From NCBI GenBank assembly GCA_021772335.1, contig JAJFMD010000008.1, forward strand, positions 248,001-312,000: a stretch of 64,000 bases of DNA, given 5' to 3'. Within the stretch, counting starts at the first letter, position 1; each line of letters opens with the position of its first letter. Below, one piece after another: positions 47,842 through 54,878 of this stretch. The notes beneath the pieces are model-generated. The model saw only the letters and a list, made by a program, of their open reading frames with translations, did no database searches and was not told where the DNA came from. Origin of the DNA: Chlamydiota bacterium. Lineage in GTDB: Bacteria; Chlamydiota; Chlamydiia; Chlamydiales; Rhabdochlamydiaceae. A program made the position numbers and the translations under genes.

Positions 47842-48510
47842 ATGCAGTTGTGGCTCGATACATTAGATCGCGAAGTGATTTGTCAGGCAAATGAAATGAA
47901 GATTTTTACAGGGATTACAACGAATCCCAAGTTAATTGCTGCATCCAAGCAATCTCTTGATAAAACACTCGAAGAGCTTCTCCATATTCAAGCGGGATAT
48001 ATTGCGATTCAAGTGACAGAAACGTCCAAACGCGGAATGATCGATCAAGGGAAAGCGATTGGTGAGTATGACGATCGTTGTATTGTTAAAGTGCCAGCAA
48101 CTGTTGAAGGAATCAAGGCGATTGCTGCGCTATCTGGTATTGGCCTTCGAACAATGGCAACAGCTGTCTTCGATCCATTACAAATGCTCTATGCTGCTAA
48201 AGCTGGTGCTGATTACATCGCTTTTTACTACAACAAAATCGTCGAAGCAAAAATTGACATCAACCAAATGCTCGAAGAGATGACAGAAATTCGAGACACT
48301 TACCATTTCGATACCGAGCTACTCGCTGCTTCCCTCCGCAATCAAGAGCAGATTAATACTTGCATCTATAATCACGTCGGTGCAATCACCATTAACGATC
48401 AACTCTTCTACGATCTATTTAAAGATAATCCCTTTACAGAACAAGAGTGCGACAGCTTTCAATTAGCCTGGAAAGAGGCTAAGCCCTCAAAGCTGCTGCG
48501 TAGTCCATAA
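47842..48510 (+). CDS. Transaldolase-family protein, fructose-6-phosphate aldolase-like
   Basis: A 222-residue TalC/FSA-type (beta/alpha)8 enzyme. It opens MQLWLDTLDR and has GITTNPKLIAASK, the Schiff-base lysine Lys83 in IVKVPAT, and KAGADYIAFYYNKI. By alignment with E. coli fructose-6-phosphate aldolase, Gln57 and Tyr129 match that enzyme's Gln59 and Tyr131, residues replaced by Glu and Phe in true transaldolase. The reaction may therefore be F6P cleavage to DHA and G3P rather than transaldol transfer. The ATG after GGGAGG is chosen over an in-frame start 93 bases upstream. Confidence 0.85.
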   Translation: MQLWLDTLDREVICQANEMKIFTGITTNPKLIAASKQSLDKTLEELLHIQAGYIAIQVTETSKRGMIDQGKAIGEYDDRCIVKVPATVEGIKAIAALSGIGLRTMATAVFDPLQMLYAAKAGADYIAFYYNKIVEAKIDINQMLEEMTEIRDTYHFDTELLAASLRNQEQINTCIYNHVGAITINDQLFYDLFKDNPFTEQECDSFQLAWKEAKPSKLLRSP

Positions 48511-48515
48511 GAGAG

Positions 48516-49928
48516 CTATTTTAATTGATCGTGTAATGCCACTAAATCCCTCTTAAGTTGAGAGAGATTTTCATACTTTTGACTACTCAAAAGACACGCT
48601 TTTTTGATAATTATTTTAAAGTGCTTGTCCACTGTTTGAACATGCTCTTGTAATCGCTCAAAACTTTTATTTGGATTTCGATCTATCTTTTTTAACCATT
48701 TAGCTTTTACTAGAGTTAATAAAATAGCTCCTAAAGCATATATCTCTCTTGCTTCGAAATATTCTTGTGCTCGGTCTTTATTGAATTCTAACTGCTCTTT
48801 TGGTGGATAAAAACCAGGTGTTCCAAAAACTCCGTTTTGATCAACTGCGCAAGGAGTATCAGATGAGAATGAATGTTCAAAGTCAACAAGAGAAGGAGTA
48901 AAGTCTTTTGAAATTCGTATATTATTTGCACTGAGATCTGTATGGATAATTCCTTTGTAATGAATGGTTTCTAAAACATCGATCAATTGTATAAGAAATT
49001 TGATCTCTTTTTTTCTTCCAAACCTTTTTTTCTTAGAATAGAGATAGTAGGAGAGTGAAAGCTCTCCCATTTCTTCTAAGACAAGAAAACAGCTTTGGTT
49101 TTCCTCAAGAAAATCGATTACATTAGGAATAACCGTCAAATTCTCAAGTTTTTTAAGAGCCTCTTCTTCTCTTTTCATGCGTTCTATAGCATCAACACCT
49201 GAAGACTCGATTTCACCGTTAGCTCTAGCTTCTTTTAGAACACGTATTTTCGGAAGTGATTTTCTGTCGGCAAAGTCCAATACTCGATAAACCCCACCTT
49301 TAGCTCTCTGAGATAGAACTTCAATAATAAGAAATCGATTGAAAAGGAGTACGTTTTTTGAAGGTTCTTTCGTTTTAAATGGATTTGTAATCCATTCGGG
49401 AATGGGGTTAGTTCGAGTGTCCTCTACAAGATTACCATCAGGATCTTCAAGATAATCTACCTTTCCTCCAGAACCGGTAAATATTCCATAGCGGTAGAAG
49501 ATATTTGACCCTGTTTTGTAGGGGAGGTCAGAAGGAATCTGAATTGAGGAAAAATTTTCGGTTAATTGATGGAGTTCTTTCGCAAGACTCAATGCTTCAG
49601 TCTCATTTTTGGGATATACAGTAAAAAACTTTCCTACTTGAGAATAACCAAAGTTGTTCGTATTCATTGAATAGAGTTCTTTATTGCTTTTGACTAGCTT
49701 AAAAGGAACCTTCTTTTGGATCAAAAAGGGGAAAACAGCATCAAAGATATTACCGGAGTTAATAATTGTAGCTGAGATATGGAGCTTAAATCCTTGTTTT
49801 GGATAATCATCCATTAATTCGTTAGAAAAGGAGATCCATGGTGTGTCTTCAGTTGCATACCCCCCATCTATGGAAACGAGCCTGGTTTCAATAGGATCTT
49901 CTTTGAACTCTGGAGATTGTTGAGTCAT
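48516..49928 (-). CDS. LanKC-like phospho-Ser/Thr lyase plus protein-kinase protein, no cyclase domain
   Basis: A 470-residue protein with the N-terminal two-thirds of a class III lanthipeptide synthetase. Residues 45-155 match the OspF/SpvC-type lyase domain: FKLHIS (Lys48, His50), PFKLV (Lys77), QVGKFFTVYP and FYRYGIF (Arg146). Residues 200-410 are a kinase: glycine loop AKGGVYRV, Lys232 in VLKEA, HTD at 329-331 followed by LSANNI, and DFE in place of DFG at 349-351. Class III enzymes continue with a LanC-like cyclase domain; here the protein ends after the kinase. The ATG is used; an in-frame TTG lies six bases upstream. It could dehydrate a peptide, or phosphorylate and eliminate on host proteins. 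Confidence 0.8.
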   Translation of the reverse strand: MTQQSPEFKEDPIETRLVSIDGGYATEDTPWISFSNELMDDYPKQGFKLHISATIINSGNIFDAVFPFLIQKKVPFKLVKSNKELYSMNTNNFGYSQVGKFFTVYPKNETEALSLAKELHQLTENFSSIQIPSDLPYKTGSNIFYRYGIFTGSGGKVDYLEDPDGNLVEDTRTNPIPEWITNPFKTKEPSKNVLLFNRFLIIEVLSQRAKGGVYRVLDFADRKSLPKIRVLKEARANGEIESSGVDAIERMKREEEALKKLENLTVIPNVIDFLEENQSCFLVLEEMGELSLSYYLYSKKKRFGRKKEIKFLIQLIDVLETIHYKGIIHTDLSANNIRISKDFTPSLVDFEHSFSSDTPCAVDQNGVFGTPGFYPPKEQLEFNKDRAQEYFEAREIYALGAILLTLVKAKWLKKIDRNPNKSFERLQEHVQTVDKHFKIIIKKACLLSSQKYENLSQLKRDLVALHDQLK

Positions 49929-49964
49929 AGCCAATTATATTTTTTTTATAAAAATTAATCGAAT

Positions 49965-49993
49965 AAATTATTACATCTTGGTTTATTAGTCAA
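49965..49993 (-). promoter_or_regulatory. Promoter of the LanKC-like gene
   Basis: On the minus strand TTGACT (49988-49993) and TAATTT (49965-49970) are separated by 17 bases, ending 37 bases before the ATG. The -35 and spacing equal those of the candidate-precursor promoter. No clear ribosome-binding site follows. Confidence 0.6.
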
Positions 49994-50175
49994 AATAAAA
50001 AAGTAGATAATAATATCTCATTGAAATAATCGCAAGTCGTTAATTTGATAATAAGGAAAAAATTAGCTTGATATTAGAATTTTTGAAAGCATTTCTTTGA
50101 ATTACATATTAATTTGCTAGGTCTTAGGACCCTTTAAAGAATGTTTCAGAAAATTCAGATCTGATTGAGCAGATT

Positions 50176-50224
50176 GTCTGCTAAAGCAAAGTATTGATAC
50201 AACAACAGTTTTGCTTTAGCTGAC
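50176..50224. other. Stem-loop between candidate precursor and LanKC-like genes
   Basis: GCTAAAGCAAA at 50180-50190 pairs exactly with TTTGCTTTAGC at 50210-50220, and three more pairs extend the stem past one mismatch. No T-run follows on either strand, so it is not a standard terminator. It may stabilise the 3' end of the precursor mRNA. The rest of the 361-base gap (49935-50295) is very AT-rich and holds no open reading frame I can support. Confidence 0.6.
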
Positions 50225-50295
50225 TCTTCAAGGTTATCCAGAATTTAGCTATTTGAACAAATGATTTTAGATGCTTCTATAAATCTGTAATAGGA

Positions 50296-50679
50296 CTAAG
50301 CGCCACAAGTGTGATCTACAGTTTTAGTAAGTGGAAATGGCAGTTTAGAAGTTCCTACGCAATACTGTTGCTGTTGCTGTTGCAATTTTACAAGATCATT
50401 TACATCACGTGCATTAACGGCCACCTTTTGATCGCCAGTAAGTTTTGCTTGGTCTATTACTTTATTGGGATCAGTTAAGAACTCCTTCACAAAACTTTCA
50501 TCTCTTTGAAGTCGATCAATCATTGTTGAAAAATCGTGCTCCTGTGTTGCACTACCGTGCGCTGCTGTATGAGCAGCTGCATCAAAACTTGTTGCAGCAT
50601 TAGCTGCAGCATCAAAACTTGCTCCATTAAATCCTGCATTATCAAAAGCAGCCCCGTCAAATCCTGCATCAAAAGACAT
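50296..50679 (-). CDS. Candidate RiPP precursor peptide (Cys/Thr-rich tail after leader and Gln run)
   Basis: A 127-residue protein in four parts. Residues 3-45 are five-residue-type repeats (AGFDG, AAFDN, AGFNG, ASFDA). Residues 48-98 are a polar helical stretch, RLQRDESFVKEFLTDP then VIDQAKL, like the leader regions of Nif11/NHLP-type RiPP precursors. Residues 100-105 are six Gln. The tail YCVGTSKLPFPLTKTVDHTCGA... is 22 residues with Cys107, Thr110, Ser111, Thr118, Thr120, Thr124 and Cys125. It is on the same strand as the LanKC-like gene, 367 bases upstream, with AGAGGT before the ATG. The precursor role is inferred from neighbourhood and layout, not homology. Confidence 0.6.
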   Translation of the reverse strand: MSFDAGFDGAAFDNAGFNGASFDAAANAATSFDAAAHTAAHGSATQEHDFSTMIDRLQRDESFVKEFLTDPNKVIDQAKLTGDQKVAVNARDVNDLVKLQQQQQQYCVGTSKLPFPLTKTVDHTCGA

Positions 50680-50726
50680 AATAACCTCTAACTTAACTTT
50701 AAAAATATCCGATATATTAGGCAGAA

Positions 50727-50755
50727 ATATTAAAGATGGTTGAAGATTAAGTCAA
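50727..50755 (-). promoter_or_regulatory. Promoter of the candidate precursor gene
   Basis: On the minus strand TTGACT (50750-50755), a 17-bp spacer and TAATAT (50727-50732) make a near-consensus promoter, with a leader of about 40 bases. The 312-base divergent gap to the gene at 50992 also contains that gene's own promoter but no further open reading frame. Confidence 0.7.
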
Positions 50756-50932
50756 GATTGCTTGAACATAACTTCGTGAATTTTGACTAGAAATGAAAAA
50801 ACAAGCTCCTGTTGGTTAGATATTAAGCAGAATGAATCGAAATTGCTGTAATTAAACGATTTTTAATAAAACTTGAAATCTTAATCGAATTAATTTTGTG
50901 CTAAGCGATTTTAGTAGAAAACACGATTTTCT

Positions 50933-50960
50933 TTGAATAAAAGTGAAGGTTGATTAGAAT
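50933..50960 (+). promoter_or_regulatory. Probable promoter of the CaaX-protein gene
   Basis: TTGAAT at 50933-50938, a 16-bp spacer, TAGAAT at 50955-50960, then AAGGAG at 50981-50986 before the ATG at 50992. This is a consensus match only. Confidence 0.45.
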
Positions 50961-50991
50961 GTTTGCCGAATTCAAAAAATAAGGAGTTAAA

Positions 50992-52038
50992 ATGTTAATT
51001 ACTAAAACAGTTCCCACAACTGAATTGCCTCCTTGGACTAACGAGATCATTCCGCGTCAAAACATAAATATAGGAACTTCTCATCAATTAACTGTATCGT
51101 TAATTATAGAAAGAGAAGACAGGCCTAATGAAAATGAATTTATTCTTAAATTAATAGGTTTACCTCTTGCTAGTATTGTAGGAAATCAAGATGAAAATCG
51201 TAAAAAAGGAATGACATACATTGAATTTTACGAAGTGCGTGTTGAGCCAACTAATAATGCAATTTTATTGCAACAATTACCTGAATCTACTAATGAACAA
51301 ACGTACTTGGTAACTAATAGTTCTAGCGAAGCAAGGTCTTTAGGTGCATCATTAAATGCTGGTTTTGGAGGAGGGATAGGATCTTCCACAAATTCTAATG
51401 GAACGTCATCTAGCTCTATTAATGCAAGTTCAAATGTTGGAGCAGGAGTATCTGCCAATTTAAACAATAGTAATTCCAACAGCGTTGCAATTAATGAAAT
51501 GGATTTTAAAAAAGCTTTGTACCGACATGAAAATATTGCAATTTGGTCTGTGAAGATACATTCTATTTATTATAACAGTCAATGGTCCAAGTATGATTCA
51601 AATAATCTAGAAATGCTGCGAGTTAGTAAACCAAATCCCCTCAAACCTTCTCGAAATAGAAGATTGTATGAAATACAAGATGTTCCTCTAGCTGCTAGAT
51701 CAAGTATGAAATTTAAAGGATCAGGACTCTATAAAAAAAATAACACTGAAAGTGAATCTACTTTTAGTGTCACAGTTACAATAACTACAATTTTTGTTAC
51801 CATTTTTAGTAAAGTGACAGAGTATAATAGGATACTCTCGGATACAGATTTAGAGATATCAGCTGCTGATTCTTCTGAAAGTTTTTTTTATTTCAGAGTT
51901 GTGCATGAAATAACAAGTAATATTAAGTTAGGGTCTGGTAATAAATTAGAATTATTAGATACTGTATATAGTAGTACCATTAAAGATGGTCATAAATTCG
52001 GACCTGATTATGGAAATTCAAGGTGTCTGTTGTTATAA
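50992..52038 (+). CDS. Unknown protein ending in a CaaX prenylation motif
   Basis: A 348-residue protein I do not recognise. Two beta-rich parts (about 1-105 and 165-348) are joined by a Ser/Asn/Gly linker (residues 110-165, GFGGGIGSSTNS and similar). A hydrophobic beta stretch TFSVTVTITTIFVTIF lies near residues 259-274; it is too polar for a sure membrane helix. The last four residues are Cys-Leu-Leu-Leu, which fits the eukaryotic CaaX box with Leu favouring geranylgeranylation. No signal peptide is seen. Base composition is AT-rich, like the rest of the island. A host-membrane-anchored effector is possible. It is divergent from the candidate precursor. Confidence 0.65.
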   Translation: MLITKTVPTTELPPWTNEIIPRQNINIGTSHQLTVSLIIEREDRPNENEFILKLIGLPLASIVGNQDENRKKGMTYIEFYEVRVEPTNNAILLQQLPESTNEQTYLVTNSSSEARSLGASLNAGFGGGIGSSTNSNGTSSSSINASSNVGAGVSANLNNSNSNSVAINEMDFKKALYRHENIAIWSVKIHSIYYNSQWSKYDSNNLEMLRVSKPNPLKPSRNRRLYEIQDVPLAARSSMKFKGSGLYKKNNTESESTFSVTVTITTIFVTIFSKVTEYNRILSDTDLEISAADSSESFFYFRVVHEITSNIKLGSGNKLELLDTVYSSTIKDGHKFGPDYGNSRCLLL

Positions 52039-52222
52039 ATTTGTCGCGAAAGCCTAATGCTCAGTAAACCTCAAACCTCGACTTTAATTTTTTGAGAAAG
52101 AATTTCGGTAATGAGAAGTTGATTACAAAGGTGTTTCGTTTTTGGAGTTTCCTTCTTCTATATGATAATAGGAAGGTTTAATATCTGAATAACATCGCAG
52201 ATTTTCGACGAATTTAATTCGA

Positions 52223-52475
52223 TCATGAATCTAATAAAGACCTAACAACCTTAGCCGCATCGTTGTCGATGATGACGTGCGCTGGGGTTTGCTTTGTGCC
52301 CACCTGTTGGATTGGGTAGGTGTCTTTGGTTGTGAGGACTTCGCGGAGGATTTGCTGTTTGCCGACTCCGAGGATGTAGACGGCGATGTGACGCGCTTGA
52401 TTAATGCACTTGAAGGTCATGCTTGTACGTGCTTGGTCTCTAGCCAGTTGTAAATGAAGAGTTTGTTGTTTCTAG
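52223..52475 (-). pseudogene. Decayed second copy of the pgl 3' end
   Basis: The 66 codons from 52420 to 52223 encode MTFKCINQARHIAVYILG followed by the rest of the C-terminus of 6-phosphogluconolactonase, closely similar to the intact pgl at 54150-54878. Similarity at DNA level stretches a further 50 bases or so upstream in broken frame. Differences include many silent changes (for example GATGACGTGC against AATGACATGC), so the two copies had diverged as coding genes before truncation. There is no N-terminal half and no catalytic region, so it is a remnant. Confidence 0.8.
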
Positions 52476-52484
52476 TGAAACGGC

Positions 52485-53963
52485 TTAACTTTCATTAGCA
52501 CCATATTGGAGTAGAAGATTTCTTAAACCGACTCTTCGCTCCTGATTTTCTTCAGTGTGTTCTATATAATCTTTAGAGATAAGCGTTAAAGCATTGCCTC
52601 TTGAATCATTAGCAGATCTGTAGAGAGTATTGGGGTTGGCCCCTTTTGCTAATAAATACTCAACAATACAAAGAGGGATTCTGCCTTGAATATAGCTTAG
52701 ACAAGCATAATGTAGAGGTGTCAGGTTGGTAAGAGGTTTCGATATTCCTAATGGACACTCAAGGTTAGAAGGAAGGAGGTCTATTGTTTTTACAATATCG
52801 GTTTCAACTTCATCTGTATAGGGGAGGGATGGGATGTTTTCTGAATCAGAAAATATGTTGTGGAAAATCGTAATAAGTACTATCCAACTATTAATTTGCT
52901 CTTCATTTAAATTTAGCTCATTCGTCATTTCAAAATTAATTGGTAAAGGACGAATTTTATATTTTGTGATTAAAGGAGAGGCTGCTTCTATTTTTTCTAA
53001 TGTATTTGTGCATAATAAACGCAGCTCGCTATGTTTAAAGGTGACTTGAGTTAAATCTTCCAAACCTTGATTGAGAATCTCACCAAGTTTCGAATCGGGA
53101 AAACGAGCTCTGAATTCACGAATGACATTTTCAATAGCATTTTTTTCCTCTAAAGTTGAAGAAAATAAAGTCAAATACTTTAAATATATCGACTCAATTT
53201 CAACTGATCTATCCACTTTATCCAATGCTAAATTCAGGCATGGGTTATCTACGATCCTATGATTTAAAAAATTTGGGAGCGTTTGGAAAAGATAGTCCAA
53301 TCGTCTAGGATAAATGAAGCCTGCTCGGTTTGTAGAATGAAATTCACGTGTTGTATAATATTGATAATCAGACAGATTTCTACCCCCAATTTCATTCGCA
53401 AAATCAATATCACCGTTTGCAAGAATAAAAGTGATCGATTGGTATTCAATAAGATCTCTGATGAAAGCTAACCGAGTTTCATGAGATGAAACAATGAGTT
53501 CTAAAGCAAGTTTACTCTTAGAAAGTGGACTATATGTAAGTGAACTACGTCCATCTGTTTTATCATGAAATATGGAAGCGATTTGATAGACGTGTTCGAT
53601 TATTTTTAGGTTAATTTGACAAAATTCTGCATAGTGCTTTTCTCCTAATTTAGTAATAGAGAATGCAGAGATTATCTTTTTCTTAGCATCTGGAAATTTT
53701 CTTTTGCAATTTTGGATTTCATGATTAGTTGAGGAGGGCCTAGGATATATTTTTAGAAATAATTTTAAAACCCCTGCTTTCTTTAAGCAATCCATTTTGT
53801 TGTCTTTATCGCATTCCGCCAGATTAGTTAGTGTATTAGCGCCAATTTGCATTTGTTCTATAGTTTCATCTATAGTGTTATTTCCTTGTATAGCGTTACT
53901 TCCATAAAAAAGCGTCATTGTAATTGCATCTTTGCAATCTTGGTTTATTCCAGTTAAAGACAT
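52485..53963 (-). CDS. Ankyrin-repeat protein, possible effector
   Basis: A 492-residue protein. The first 390 residues are predicted mostly helical and I do not recognise them. From about residue 400 ankyrin repeats appear: NLTPLHYACLSY, CIVEYLLAKGANPN and LRNLLLQYGANES at the very end. There is no signal peptide. AAGGATG upstream supports the ATG. The gene lies between the pgl remnant and the intact pgl, so it came in with, or next to, the insertion event. Ankyrin proteins of this type commonly bind host proteins in amoebal symbionts; role inferred. Confidence 0.75.
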   Translation of the reverse strand: MSLTGINQDCKDAITMTLFYGSNAIQGNNTIDETIEQMQIGANTLTNLAECDKDNKMDCLKKAGVLKLFLKIYPRPSSTNHEIQNCKRKFPDAKKKIISAFSITKLGEKHYAEFCQINLKIIEHVYQIASIFHDKTDGRSSLTYSPLSKSKLALELIVSSHETRLAFIRDLIEYQSITFILANGDIDFANEIGGRNLSDYQYYTTREFHSTNRAGFIYPRRLDYLFQTLPNFLNHRIVDNPCLNLALDKVDRSVEIESIYLKYLTLFSSTLEEKNAIENVIREFRARFPDSKLGEILNQGLEDLTQVTFKHSELRLLCTNTLEKIEAASPLITKYKIRPLPINFEMTNELNLNEEQINSWIVLITIFHNIFSDSENIPSLPYTDEVETDIVKTIDLLPSNLECPLGISKPLTNLTPLHYACLSYIQGRIPLCIVEYLLAKGANPNTLYRSANDSRGNALTLISKDYIEHTEENQERRVGLRNLLLQYGANES

Positions 53964-54149
53964 TGTTCATCCTTTGATTTGATTTTAATAAATGAAATTG
54001 TATCATATTAATTAATTAGATTCAATTATAAATAAAAAACGTCTTCGTCTTGAATATTTTATAAAACCTTGATTTTTAGTCTATTATGACGATCTGAATC
54101 TGTTGTCTAGGATGGGTATTTTCATAAGCTTCTTACAAACAAGGGGATA

Positions 54150-54878
54150 TCAGGAATTAAAGAGGGGCTGAATGAGCTTTGCTGCATCCTCATCAATAAT
54201 GACATGCGCTGGGGCTTGCTTGGAGCCCACCTGTTGGATTGGGTAGGTGTCTTTGGTTGTGAGTACTTCGCGGAGGATTTGCTGTTTGCCGGCGCCGAGG
54301 ATGTAGATAGCGATGTGACGCGCTTGATTAATGCACTTGAAGGTCATGCTCATGCGCACCGTGTCTTTTTGTGGAACTCTGTTTGCGATGACAAGACGGT
54401 CTTTAATCGTTAATCCAATGGTTCCTGGAAAGAGAGAGGCGGTATGGCCATCTTCTCCCATGCCGAGCATAATTAGATCAAAAGGCTTGAGGATCTCTTC
54501 ATATTTTTCTGCATTTGTTTCAACGTCCTTTTCAGCAACCATACGGTGGATTTGATTTGGGGGAATGGGCATCTGCTTGAGGCCTGCTTCCATCGCCATG
54601 TGGTAATTGCTATCGGGATTGGTTGGCGGAACGCTTCTTTCATCGCTCCAGAAAAGATGCACTTTAGTCCAGTCGATTTGATCACGGTATGGAGTAGAAG
54701 TTAACATCTCAAAGAGAGCTTTGGGTGTACTTCCTCCAGAGAGGGCAATATGGAATGCATCGTGATCTGCAATTGCTTCTTTGTAGCATTTGAGCAGATG
54801 CTCAGTAGCATAATTGAGTGTTTGCTGCTTATCTCCTGGCAGTGCAATCTGCCACTTTTCGTTCCAATCTTTTAACAT
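54150..54878 (-). CDS. pgl: 6-phosphogluconolactonase
   Basis: A 242-residue enzyme that hydrolyses 6-phosphogluconolactone, second step of the oxidative pentose-phosphate pathway. The family motifs HIALSGGSTPKALFEML, WSDERSVPPTNPDSNYHMA, and LGMGEDGHTASLFPG are present in order. I start at MLKDWNEK, where the ATG overlaps the opcA stop by seven bases, rather than 72 bases upstream. It is the last gene of the zwf-opcA-pgl run, as expected for Chlamydiales. Confidence 0.95.
   Translation of the reverse strand: MLKDWNEKWQIALPGDKQQTLNYATEHLLKCYKEAIADHDAFHIALSGGSTPKALFEMLTSTPYRDQIDWTKVHLFWSDERSVPPTNPDSNYHMAMEAGLKQMPIPPNQIHRMVAEKDVETNAEKYEEILKPFDLIMLGMGEDGHTASLFPGTIGLTIKDRLVIANRVPQKDTVRMSMTFKCINQARHIAIYILGAGKQQILREVLTTKDTYPIQQVGSKQAPAHVIIDEDAAKLIQPLFNS

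Noticed and set aside
48516-49928. Ordinary Hanks-type kinase such as chlamydial Pkn1, PknD or Pkn5
   Set aside because: HTD replaces HRD, DFE replaces DFG, and a 160-residue N-terminal domain with LanKC lyase motifs is present, so a LanKC-type origin fits better.
50296-50679. Pentapeptide-repeat protein protecting gyrase (Qnr-like)
   Set aside because: Only a handful of imperfect five-residue units with Phe at the centre are present, far too few for the quadrilateral helix of Qnr proteins, and the rest of the protein has a different layout.
52223-52420. Short independent gene of 65 codons
   Set aside because: It is the C-terminal quarter of 6-phosphogluconolactonase without the active-site half, with decayed homology continuing upstream, so it is a remnant.
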